From positions 1-33,090 of the forward strand of contig MVQR01000002.1 of NCBI GenBank assembly GCA_002067815.1: DNA of 33,090 nucleotides, in the 5' to 3' direction. The notes under the pieces are model-generated. The model ran no database searches. It saw nothing but the letters and a program-made list of their open reading frames with translations, and was not told where the DNA came from. Origin of the DNA: Syntrophus sp. PtaB.Bin001. GTDB lineage: Bacteria > Desulfobacterota > Syntrophia > Syntrophales > Syntrophaceae. Both the position numbers and the translations under genes were made by a program. Positions 9,221 through 17,371 of this stretch are shown piece by piece. Positions within the stretch are counted from its first letter, which is position 1, and every line of letters starts with the position of its first letter.

Positions 9221-9985
9221 ATGCTTAAAGTCCGCATCATTCCCTGCCTTCTTCTCCGGGATGAATCCCTCGTTAAAACCGTCCAATTTAAGAAATTCGG
9301 CTACATTGGCGATCCTGCCAACACTTGCCGGATCTTCAATGAACTCGAAGTGGATGAACTGGCGTTTCTGGACATTACGGCAAGTCGGGAAAAACGGAAA
9401 CCGAACTACAAAATCCTTCAGGAAATTGCCGACGAATGTTTCATGCCTCTTTCCTATGGCGGTGGCATCCGTAACTTGCAGGAGGCGGAACGCATTTTCA
9501 ACATCGGCTTTGAAAAGGTTGTCCTGAACACCTATCCCTTCGAGAATCCAGGAATCATTACCACACTTGCCAATGCTTTCGGCAGCCAGAGTGTGATCGT
9601 TGCCATTGATGTCAAAAAAAGTGTTTGGGGTAAATACCAGGCTTACAGCCTTTCCGGTACCGTCAACCAGAAGCGCAATCCGGTGGAGTGGGCGAAAGAG
9701 GTACAAGACCGGGGCGCCGGCGAAATCTTATTGACCGCCATAGATCATGAGGGCACATGGAAGGGATTTGATATCGCACTGACGGCACAGATTGCAGGTT
9801 CTGTCTCGATTCCTGTGATTGCAAACGGCGGAGCGGGCGCATTCCGGCACATCGGCGAGGTGGTTAAAAGCGGACACGCTTCTGCTGTAGCCCTCGGCAG
9901 CATGGTGGTTTATCAAAAACAGGGCATGGGGGTGCTGATAAATTTCCCGGATGAAAAGCAATTAACGTCAGTGATTGAGAGCTGA
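9221..9985 (+). CDS. hisF: HisF-like ammonia-channel subunit (WbuZ/AglZ/HisF2 family) of the sugar amidination complex
   Basis: A 254-residue TIM-barrel protein with clear HisF features: RIIPCL at the start, PLSYGGGIRN (75-84), VAIDVK (126-131), GAGEILLTAID and a late VIANGGAG phosphate-binding loop. At the position of catalytic Asp11 in histidine-pathway HisF (RIIACLD) this protein has Leu11, while the second catalytic aspartate is kept as Asp129. Loss of Asp11 fits the HisF2/WbuZ group, in which the barrel delivers ammonia but does not cyclise imidazole glycerol phosphate. It follows hisH after a 37-base gap without a strong ribosome binding site. It probably docks HisH at one face and passes ammonia to WbuX (inference from the family). 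Confidence 0.92.
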   Translation: MLKVRIIPCLLLRDESLVKTVQFKKFGYIGDPANTCRIFNELEVDELAFLDITASREKRKPNYKILQEIADECFMPLSYGGGIRNLQEAERIFNIGFEKVVLNTYPFENPGIITTLANAFGSQSVIVAIDVKKSVWGKYQAYSLSGTVNQKRNPVEWAKEVQDRGAGEILLTAIDHEGTWKGFDIALTAQIAGSVSIPVIANGGAGAFRHIGEVVKSGHASAVALGSMVVYQKQGMGVLINFPDEKQLTSVIES

Positions 9986-10014
9986 AGGGGCAGATTGATG
10001 GGTGACATGGATCA

Positions 10015-11214
10015 ATGAAAGTTGCATTTTTAGGAAACATGAACAACAACCATTTCGCAATGGCCCGATTTCTGAGAGACCGGGGAGTCGATGCGGAGGT
10101 CCTGTTGTTTGACAATGAAATTGCTCATTTTCACCCTTTGTCGGATACGTATGATTTGTCATACATGGATTTTTGCCGCCAACTCGTTTGGGGAAGCCTG
10201 GGAAGTGTCTTAAACACGCCCTGCGCGCAAATCAAAGAGGATTTGGCTTCCTATGATATTTTAATCGGCTGTGGGTTAGCTCCCGCATGGTGCAACAGGA
10301 TCGGGTTTCACCTGGATATCTTTGTTCCTTATGGAGATGATCTCTGGAAGGAGACTTTCTATCGGCTTGTCAATCCGGTCCGGATTGCTCAGTCCTGGAT
10401 GATGGTGCATTACCAGCGACGCGGGATACCGCAGAGCCGTGTTTTCCATATGGATTACACAAATGATCTATATGAAAGCCAGCACCGGAAGTATAAAGGC
10501 AATTCGGAACGGTGGTTCATGGGGCTGCCTATGGTTTACACGGGAATCTATAACCCGATCTCCGTACGGCAGTTGTCTGATAGGAGCCATTGGTGGTACG
10601 AATTTAAACGTTTCAGAGAACAATATGAGTTGATGGTTTTCCTGCATGTCCGTCACGTTTGGGGCGGTTCGCCTCATGACCCAAACCAGAAAGGAATAGA
10701 TAAACTGCTGCACGGCTGGGCGCTGTTTAAAAAGAAGCACCCCGCGATCAAGGCGGTGCTGGTCACATTGGAATACGGGAAGGATGTTCATAAATCGAAG
10801 AAGCTGATTCAGGAACTCGGCATTGCAGACTCGGTGGCTTGGATGCCGATGATGTATCGAAAAGACCTGATGGTAGGTCTTGCGATGGCGGATATTGCCT
10901 GCTCTGAATTTGCCAACAGTTGGATCTGCAGTGGCGTGCTTTATGAATCACTCGCCATGGGCAAGCCGATTCTGGCCTATCGGAACGATGACCTCTATAA
11001 AGACTACTATCCTGAGTTCTATCCCATTATGAATGCGAACGATCCCGAAGGCATTGCTGAGAGATTGAATGAGTATCTGGAGAGTCCAGCTGCTTTTAAA
11101 GCGATGGGTGAGCAGGGGCGCCAATGGTATGAGAAGTATATCGTTGAGGCTGTGATTGGAAAATATATGCGCTACATTGAAACCAGAGAAACACAGTGCA
11201 TTGCCGCTAAATGA
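10015..11214 (+). CDS. GT-B type glycosyltransferase (GT4-like), divergent
   Basis: A 399-residue protein that looks like a two-Rossmann GT-B glycosyltransferase. The N-terminus MKVAFLGNMNNNHFAMARFL resembles an acceptor-binding start. The C-terminal half has a donor-domain segment around GVLYESLAMGKPILAYR, matching the last part of the GT4 donor motif (E-x-x-A-x-G-x-P). The first glutamate of the usual E-x7-E is not at its normal place; the spacing is larger, with SEFANSWICSGVLYE. There is no signal peptide or membrane segment, so it probably acts on the cytoplasmic face and adds one sugar to the lipid-linked repeat unit. No good ribosome binding site is seen before ATG 10015. It overlaps the flippase gene by ATGA. 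Donor and acceptor are unknown. Confidence 0.75.
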   Translation: MKVAFLGNMNNNHFAMARFLRDRGVDAEVLLFDNEIAHFHPLSDTYDLSYMDFCRQLVWGSLGSVLNTPCAQIKEDLASYDILIGCGLAPAWCNRIGFHLDIFVPYGDDLWKETFYRLVNPVRIAQSWMMVHYQRRGIPQSRVFHMDYTNDLYESQHRKYKGNSERWFMGLPMVYTGIYNPISVRQLSDRSHWWYEFKRFREQYELMVFLHVRHVWGGSPHDPNQKGIDKLLHGWALFKKKHPAIKAVLVTLEYGKDVHKSKKLIQELGIADSVAWMPMMYRKDLMVGLAMADIACSEFANSWICSGVLYESLAMGKPILAYRNDDLYKDYYPEFYPIMNANDPEGIAERLNEYLESPAAFKAMGEQGRQWYEKYIVEAVIGKYMRYIETRETQCIAAK

Positions 11215-12716
11215 GAAAAGATTGCATCATTGACGATCCGAGCCGCCTGAATCTTCGTCAGCGCCTTCATTTCCTGGCAAAGGATTCGTTGCTCTATGGC
11301 ACTGCGGCTGCTTTAAACAAGGCATTTGCGCTGATAACCTTCCCGTTGCTGGCAAGGTATTTTTCGGTTGAAGACTACGGCGTCATTGATTACTTCAATA
11401 TTCTTGCTTCCTTGATGACCATTGTGTTTGTTTTTGGTCAGGACTCTGCGGTCGCCCGATTCTTTTATGAATATGCGGAGACGCCAAAGCGAAAACAAGT
11501 TATCTCACAGTCCATTGCCTTTCAGATTGCACTGCTGTTGCTATTTATTCCCCCGCTGTGGCTGATGTCAGAACAGATGGCTAGGCGGCTCTGCAGTGTG
11601 TCGGAAGCGAACACATTGCTGAAACTGGTACTCCTTCAGGTGCCGTTTCTGCTTTTTATCAATTTTTCGCAAAACATTCTCAAATGGACGTTTGCTCGGG
11701 CGCGGTTTCTTCTCATTTCCATCGGTTCGACGGTTTTTTCCTTGTTTGCCTTACTCGTGGGCATTGTCGTCTTTGGCCTGGGCCTGGTTGAGTTATTTGT
11801 CATCTACCTTGTCACAAGGGCGGTGTTTGGACTGCTCGGGCTATGGCTAATCCGTAATTGGTTGACTCTACCGAAGGACTGGCGCTTTTTAAGGGAAATG
11901 CTCCCTTTTGCGATACCCTACGGCGTGATCTGTGCCATCGGTGCGTTCATGCCGGCACTGGAACGGACATTCATTGTTCAGTATCTGGGGGATCGTGAGC
12001 TGGGACTTTATGCTGCCGGGACGAAGGTTGCCATGCTGATCGCTCTGCCTGTCCAGGCCTTTCAAGTGGCATGGGGACCATTCTCTCTGGCGATCCACAG
12101 GGAGGCAGATGCAGCGCAGACATACAATTGGGTGCTCAAGGTATTTGCGATCGGTATGTTTGCCCTAGTCATGATGCTCACAGTGGTTGCCGAAACCGTC
12201 ATTCAAATTTTGGCATCTGACCGTTACTCCGGTGCTTCGGTGGTGGTATTTCCCCTGGTGATGGGGTTGGCTGGTCAGGCTGTCGGATGGGTGACAGCAA
12301 TTGGAATTAATCTTTCGAAGAAAAGTTATCTCAACTTGTATTCCTATTTTGTGTTTATGGTGGTTTCTGCAATTGCTATTTATGGGCTGCTCCACGTTTT
12401 TGGCCTTGCCGGGGTAGCATGGGGTTCCATGCTTGGTTACCTAGCCAAGGCTGGAGTAGAAACCTGGCTGGCACAGCGGTCATATCCTTTGCCATGGGCG
12501 TTTTCGGGGGCAATCGGCATGGGAGTCATCACCATTGCTGTTGGTTTGGCAAGTCAGGCGCTTGCCTCGTCATTCAGCCATATGGTGGGAAACATAACAG
12601 CCGGCTTGGGGTTGATTGGGATTGTCTTCTTTGGTTGGGTGCATGTATTCAATCGGGATGAACGAGTACGGATCACTTCCTTTGTTTATCAACTCAGGAA
12701 AAAAGTCTGTGCTTAA
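11211..12716 (+). CDS. wzx: Wzx-type oligosaccharide flippase (MOP superfamily)
   Basis: A 501-residue, very hydrophobic protein with about 12-14 predicted membrane segments spread over its whole length after a short polar N-terminus. The segment YGTAAALNKAFALITFPLLA, followed by RYFSVEDYGVIDYFN, is the standard N-terminus of the polysaccharide transporter/Wzx group. The family flips undecaprenyl-pyrophosphate-linked repeat units to the periplasmic side of the inner membrane. The start at 11211 overlaps the previous stop as ATGA. Its presence says the polymer is made by the Wzx/Wzy route, although no Wzy was found in this window. A teichuronic or colanic-type exporter of the same superfamily is the alternative. 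Confidence 0.9.
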   Translation: MRKDCIIDDPSRLNLRQRLHFLAKDSLLYGTAAALNKAFALITFPLLARYFSVEDYGVIDYFNILASLMTIVFVFGQDSAVARFFYEYAETPKRKQVISQSIAFQIALLLLFIPPLWLMSEQMARRLCSVSEANTLLKLVLLQVPFLLFINFSQNILKWTFARARFLLISIGSTVFSLFALLVGIVVFGLGLVELFVIYLVTRAVFGLLGLWLIRNWLTLPKDWRFLREMLPFAIPYGVICAIGAFMPALERTFIVQYLGDRELGLYAAGTKVAMLIALPVQAFQVAWGPFSLAIHREADAAQTYNWVLKVFAIGMFALVMMLTVVAETVIQILASDRYSGASVVVFPLVMGLAGQAVGWVTAIGINLSKKSYLNLYSYFVFMVVSAIAIYGLLHVFGLAGVAWGSMLGYLAKAGVETWLAQRSYPLPWAFSGAIGMGVITIAVGLASQALASSFSHMVGNITAGLGLIGIVFFGWVHVFNRDERVRITSFVYQLRKKVCA

Positions 12717-12739
12717 AAGGTAAGGATCTAGCCGATACT

Positions 12740-14686
12740 ATGTGTGGCATTGCCGGTTTTTTTAATCCACGGGGGTTCTCGTCGGATTCTGCCAGTACAA
12801 TGATCCAAAGGATGGCCGATCGTCTTGCCCATCGCGGTCCAGACGACACCGGGGAGTGGGTTGATGGTGAAGCAGGCATTGCATTGGGGCACAGGAGATT
12901 GTCCATATTAGATCTCTCACTGGCTGGTCATCAACCCATGATTTCCAAATCCGGCAGTTTTGTGCTGATCTTCAATGGGGAAATCTATAATCACTTGGCA
13001 ATACGGAAGGAAATTGACGCCTTTGATACAGTAAGGTGGCATGGGCATTCCGACACGGAGACGCTGTTGGCAGGCTGTGACTGCTGGGGCATTGAAGCGA
13101 CCCTCAAGAAGACGGTCGGCATGTTTGCCCTTGCCGTATGGGACCGGAAGGAATGCGTGCTTACGTTAGCCCGGGATCGCATGGGCGAAAAGCCGCTTTA
13201 CTACGGGTGGCAGGGAGATACCTTCCTTTTTGGATCGGAGTTGAAAGCCTTGCGGGCACATCCGGCTTTTCGTGGGGGAATTAACCACAATGTGCTCGTG
13301 CCATACCTGCGACGAGGTTATATCCCGGCTCCATATTCAATATATCAGGGTATTTTTAAGCTGTTACCGGGGAACTACCTGCAAATTTCCGGACAGCAAA
13401 GCCCCGGACTCATGCCCGATCCCTTTCCTTACTGGTCCCTGCGACAGGTAGTCGAGTATGGTTTGGCTAATCCTTTCAATGGGACTGACGGGGAGGCGAT
13501 TAAGGAACTAGAGACTCTGCTGATGGATGCGGTATCTCTACAGAGCATTGCCGATGTGCCGCTGGGAGCGTTTCTTTCTGGCGGGATCGATTCCTCCCTG
13601 ATCGTAGCCTTAATGCAATCGCAGTCCATCCGCCCGATAAAGACCTTTACGATCGGTTTTGCCGAAAAAAAGTATAACGAGGCAGAGCATGCGAAGGCTG
13701 TTGCGAATTACTTAGGCACCGATCACACCGAACTCTACTTAACCCCGCAGGATGCAATGGCGGTAATTCCCGGATTGCCAACACTGTACGATGAACCGTT
13801 TGGGGATTCATCTCAGATCCCGACATTCCTGGTTTCACAAATGACACGGCGATATGTAAAGGTGGCTCTTTCCGGAGATGGGGGGGATGAACTGTTCGGA
13901 GGGTATAGTCGTTATGCACGTTCCCAGAAAATCTGGACTGTCTGCCAACACATGCCACTCTTGGGACGTCGTTGGCTTGCGGCCGGCATCCGTGCATTGC
14001 CGACTGGGGGAGTTAACCGCCTATTGGGGATGTTTTCCCCCGGACAAGACATTAAACCTCCAGGAGGAGATAAAGGCCTGGCGTTAGCCATGTTGTTGTC
14101 CACCGAGACAGCGGAACAATTTTATCAGGTAAAATCGTCACAATGGAAGAATCCGGATGACCTTGTAATCCATGGTACGGAACCCATGACTGTCACTAAT
14201 GATCCGTGCCAGCATCTCCACTGCGGAAATCTTCTCGATCGTATGATGTACATTGACGCAATGAGTTATCTGCCGGATGACATTTTGGTTAAAGTCGATC
14301 GTGCCGCCATGGGTGTCAGTCTGGAAACACGGGTGCCTATACTTGATCATCGTGTGGTTGCGTTCGCCTGGCAATTGCCGCAGCACCTGAAGGTGCAAAG
14401 TGGACAGAGTAAGTGGCTTCTTCGGCAGGTGTTGTATAGGCATGTGCCAAAATTATTACTGGATCGATCAAAGTCGGGATTTTCAGTGCCGGTGGATTAT
14501 TGGATACGCGGACCGTTACGGGAATGGGCCGAGGAGTTACTTGCAGAAGAAAAATTGAAGGCGGCCGGTTTTTTCCACCCCAAATTAATTAGAAAGTGTT
14601 GGAAACAGCATGTATCCGGCCAGGCAAACTGGAAAAATTGCTTATGGTCAGTGCTGTCACTTCAGGCATGGTTGGAAGAGCAATAG
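12740..14686 (+). CDS. asnB: AsnB-type glutamine-hydrolysing amidotransferase (asparagine synthase family), copy 2
   Basis: A 648-residue class II amidotransferase/ATP-pyrophosphatase fusion beginning MCGIAGFF, with Cys2 as the nucleophile. HRGPDDTGEW lies at 31-40, the ATP loop SGGIDSS at 280-286, and a later [15 protein letters not shown] segment. It is clearly diverged from the 4996 copy, with different loops and only family-level motifs shared, so it is not a recent duplication. Homologues of this kind are frequent in O-antigen and exopolysaccharide loci, where they are proposed to amidate uronic acids or modify sugars. The nearest ribosome-binding-like sequence (AAGGA) is 13-14 bases upstream, which is distant. 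It ends the tightly packed first block: a 137-base AT-rich gap follows. Confidence 0.88.
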   Translation: MCGIAGFFNPRGFSSDSASTMIQRMADRLAHRGPDDTGEWVDGEAGIALGHRRLSILDLSLAGHQPMISKSGSFVLIFNGEIYNHLAIRKEIDAFDTVRWHGHSDTETLLAGCDCWGIEATLKKTVGMFALAVWDRKECVLTLARDRMGEKPLYYGWQGDTFLFGSELKALRAHPAFRGGINHNVLVPYLRRGYIPAPYSIYQGIFKLLPGNYLQISGQQSPGLMPDPFPYWSLRQVVEYGLANPFNGTDGEAIKELETLLMDAVSLQSIADVPLGAFLSGGIDSSLIVALMQSQSIRPIKTFTIGFAEKKYNEAEHAKAVANYLGTDHTELYLTPQDAMAVIPGLPTLYDEPFGDSSQIPTFLVSQMTRRYVKVALSGDGGDELFGGYSRYARSQKIWTVCQHMPLLGRRWLAAGIRALPTGGVNRLLGMFSPGQDIKPPGGDKGLALAMLLSTETAEQFYQVKSSQWKNPDDLVIHGTEPMTVTNDPCQHLHCGNLLDRMMYIDAMSYLPDDILVKVDRAAMGVSLETRVPILDHRVVAFAWQLPQHLKVQSGQSKWLLRQVLYRHVPKLLLDRSKSGFSVPVDYWIRGPLREWAEELLAEEKLKAAGFFHPKLIRKCWKQHVSGQANWKNCLWSVLSLQAWLEEQ

Positions 14687-14823
14687 TAAATAAAACAGAT
14701 CAACCTTCGCATACAATTACAGCGGCCTATCTACGTGATGAGGTTTGAGCGACATTTAATTTCCATAGCAATAAGTTTTGTGCCCGATAATACTGTTCAA
14801 CGATATACCTGGACCAATGTGAT
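14687..14823 (+). other. AT-rich intergenic gap before the O-acylation pair
   Basis: A 137-base spacer with no open reading frame of note. It contains TTGAGC and TTGTGC-like hexamers and AT-rich stretches such as GATAATAC and GATATAC that could form a weak sigma-70 promoter. None has a convincing -35/-10 pair at 16-18 bases, so a promoter is possible but not shown. No terminator hairpin was recognised. Confidence 0.3.
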
Positions 14824-15906
14824 ATGGAAATGCATGTTGTAAAACCAAGACAGTGGATATTTGGGTTTATTTTTGCGTTCATTATTATTTGGGCTTTTTC
14901 AGCGTTGTTTGGGGACACGGTAATCACCTATACATGGTCTCCCGACTCTGGGACTTGGATCCGTCCGCCGGGAAGCATTCACAGGCACAGAAGTGAAGGT
15001 TGGGCAACATCATATTTCGGGAAATTGGATGTTCAAGGCATCAACGATATATCTAGGATAAAACTCCCAGCCATCGCCATATGGGGTGATTCCCATGTAG
15101 AAGCATTCCAGGTTGAACAGCAGAAAAAAATGCAAGAAGTACTAGTTGGTTTGTTGAAGGCAAATGGAATTAAGAACATTACGGCTTTTGGGATAGGCCA
15201 GTCCGGAGACTCAGTTGCAGATTACTATTTCAAAATACCACGTTACGAAAAAATATGCTCCACCATTATTGCTCATTACATTATTCTGACCGATTTCAAT
15301 GATGTTTTTCCAAATCAGCCACTTGTTGGACATGCGTCTTTTCAAGCAAATCCCCGGTATCAAATTGTTGACATTAAGGGCAAACCTGACCATTTGCGGA
15401 TCAGAGCATTTTTGAGAAAGTGGGGGCTGGATTTCGTATGGTTGTCAGCAGTAACAGTCATTAAGGACACGAGGCTGAGATTTTCCCCGGGGCCTTGTAA
15501 AGTAAGGTTAAAGAGCAGAGAAGTCGCCCATGACCAAGATCCTGAGAAAGCATTCTCATTCCTCCTGCGTGCGTTGAGAAATCAGACTACAAAGCCTATT
15601 ATTTTTGTTTACTGTCCATACGTACCTGCCATTGATGGTGGGAAAGTAAACTTTAATGATCAAAAGGTGAATATTATTCACGTATTCGCTCGAGAGTGTC
15701 GACGCAACGGAATTGATTTTATTGATTTGACGCAAGATTTTTACAGCTGCTATCGGGAGACAGGAACGTTTCCCCGTGGGTTTATTAATACTCGGCCATC
15801 GGAGGGGCATTTTAATGGCGCCGGTCACCGACTGATAGCAAAAGCAATATACAGAACTGCTTACCTATCCCCGAATGGGGTTTTTGATGATTTTCACACA
15901 AATTGA
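14824..15906 (+). CDS. Membrane-anchored SGNH-hydrolase-like protein, probable partner in glycan O-acylation
   Basis: A 360-residue protein with one hydrophobic segment at about 11-30 and an SGNH-type domain. GDSH at 88-91 holds the presumed nucleophile Ser90, TDFND (156-160) offers the block III asparagine, and GHFNGAGH (328-335) ends with the likely catalytic His335. The order fits the AlgJ/AlgX-like or DHHW-type proteins that finish acetyl transfer onto exported polysaccharides. It overlaps the MBOAT gene by up to 32 bases, the usual arrangement of such pairs. The domain is expected in the periplasm, taking acyl groups from the MBOAT protein (inference). ATG 14824 lacks a good ribosome binding site; ATG 14830 is an alternative. 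The gene is AT-richer than its neighbours. Confidence 0.75.
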   Translation: MEMHVVKPRQWIFGFIFAFIIIWAFSALFGDTVITYTWSPDSGTWIRPPGSIHRHRSEGWATSYFGKLDVQGINDISRIKLPAIAIWGDSHVEAFQVEQQKKMQEVLVGLLKANGIKNITAFGIGQSGDSVADYYFKIPRYEKICSTIIAHYIILTDFNDVFPNQPLVGHASFQANPRYQIVDIKGKPDHLRIRAFLRKWGLDFVWLSAVTVIKDTRLRFSPGPCKVRLKSREVAHDQDPEKAFSFLLRALRNQTTKPIIFVYCPYVPAIDGGKVNFNDQKVNIIHVFARECRRNGIDFIDLTQDFYSCYRETGTFPRGFINTRPSEGHFNGAGHRLIAKAIYRTAYLSPNGVFDDFHTN

Positions 15907-17299
15907 GTTTTTGCTGTTTTTCCTGCTACTTCTAGGTTGTCTGAGTGTAATCCGGGAAAACAGATACCGCAAGATCATTCTGCTGGCAGCCAGCTATTAC
16001 TTCTATGCATACTGGAATTGGCGGTTTCTAGGCCTTTTGTTTGTATCAACCTTTTCTGACTATCAGATTGGAAGGTACCTGTCAAAACTATCTACTCCCA
16101 GGCAACGCATATTGTTGATTGCTGCAAGTTTAGTGATCAACTTGAGCATCCTTTTTAGCTTCAAATATTGTAACTTTTTCGTGTCATCACTACAACATCT
16201 GCTCATACCTATTGGAATTCATGTGGGTACTTTATCTGTCATCCTGCCTCTTGGTATATCTTTTTACACTTTCAGAACCTTGAGCTACACAATTGACGTA
16301 TATCGCCGCAGAATAGAGCCATGCACAAGTTTGCTTGACTATGCATTATTCGTAAGTTTTTTCCCCACAATGGTTGCTGGTCCGATCGTAAGGGCTTCTG
16401 ATCTTCTACCACAATTTATGAACTCCGTTTCTTTAAGCTTTCGGACTATTTTGCTTGGCTTTAGATCATTCGTTATAGGATGTTTCTTGAAGGTTTTTGT
16501 TGCTGATGGAATCGCAACTTTCACCGATTATGTTTTTGGAAATGTCGCCGTTTTTAATTCGCTCACTATTTGGTTAGCTGCGATTGGCTATTCGATGCAA
16601 CTCTACTGTGATTTTGCCGGGTACTCGATGATGGCGATTGGCGTGGCAAAAGCAATCGGGTATGAAATCCCCGAGAATTTTAATTTCCCATATCTAAGTA
16701 AGAATATAGCAGAATTTTGGAGACGGTGGCATATTACATTATCTAAGTGGATTAGAGACTATGTATACATAAGTCTGGGAGGCAGTAGAAACGGTAATAT
16801 CCGAACTTCTATTAATATTTTGCTTACTATGAGTTTATGCGGGTTATGGCATGGAGCAGCCTGGACTTTTGTTTTTTGGGGATTGTTCCATGGATTGGCC
16901 TTGGTGCTTTATCATATCTGGACCGCAGTGAAGAACCACACAGAGACGAAAGGAGATGTGCAATCTAGTCTGTTTTGCGGTTTCTTTTGCCGAACAGCTA
17001 CTTTGTTAACCGTTGTTGTAGGCTGGGTCTTTTTTCGCGCTGACGGTTTTGATCGCGCTCTTGTCCTGTTCGGCAAGATGTTTTACCCGTCAGCTGGTTT
17101 TGGTTGGTATCATCCTTTTGTCTTGTTTGTCCTTTTTTCCTTTGCAATAATTCAGTTTGCAGAATTATCCCAGTTGGGAGCATTTCATCGGCTTCAATTG
17201 TCGGCTTGGTACACGCCATCTGTCATCTTCACCATGATTTGGCTTTGCATAGTATTCCATCCAAGAGAATTTACTCCCTTCATATACTCAAAATTCTGA
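15875..17299 (+). CDS. MBOAT family O-acyltransferase (AlgI/DltB-like)
   Basis: A 474-residue polytopic membrane protein with roughly 10-12 hydrophobic segments. It carries the MBOAT signatures PLGISFYTFRTLSY (125-138), FFPTMVAGPIVR (162-173), FWRRWHITLSKW (281-292) and CGLWHGAAWTFVFWG with the near-invariant His326. The family moves acetyl groups across or within the membrane to an acceptor, as AlgI does for alginate. With the SGNH-like protein upstream it should O-acetylate the surface glycan. ATG 15887 (MIFTQIEFLLFF) looks like the normal family N-terminus and has GGGG six bases upstream, so the true protein may be four residues shorter than the start given. Low GC sets this gene apart, for example about 37% in the 60 bases from 16741. 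Confidence 0.92.
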   Translation: MGFLMIFTQIEFLLFFLLLLGCLSVIRENRYRKIILLAASYYFYAYWNWRFLGLLFVSTFSDYQIGRYLSKLSTPRQRILLIAASLVINLSILFSFKYCNFFVSSLQHLLIPIGIHVGTLSVILPLGISFYTFRTLSYTIDVYRRRIEPCTSLLDYALFVSFFPTMVAGPIVRASDLLPQFMNSVSLSFRTILLGFRSFVIGCFLKVFVADGIATFTDYVFGNVAVFNSLTIWLAAIGYSMQLYCDFAGYSMMAIGVAKAIGYEIPENFNFPYLSKNIAEFWRRWHITLSKWIRDYVYISLGGSRNGNIRTSINILLTMSLCGLWHGAAWTFVFWGLFHGLALVLYHIWTAVKNHTETKGDVQSSLFCGFFCRTATLLTVVVGWVFFRADGFDRALVLFGKMFYPSAGFGWYHPFVLFVLFSFAIIQFAELSQLGAFHRLQLSAWYTPSVIFTMIWLCIVFHPREFTPFIYSKF

Positions 17300-17371
17300 A
17301 TAGTAACCATCTAACAAGTGTCGTAAAAAGGATCTCAACTTGATGAGTTGTGCACGTTTCTCGGTTAGTAC

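Noticed and set aside
8572-9985. hisH/hisF as histidine biosynthesis genes
   Set aside because: They are next to wbuX, no other his genes are present and HisF lacks Asp11, so the sugar amidination role is preferred.
14687-14823. A defined sigma-70 promoter before the acylation cassette
   Set aside because: No -35/-10 pair with acceptable hexamers and spacing was found; kept only as a low-confidence gap note.
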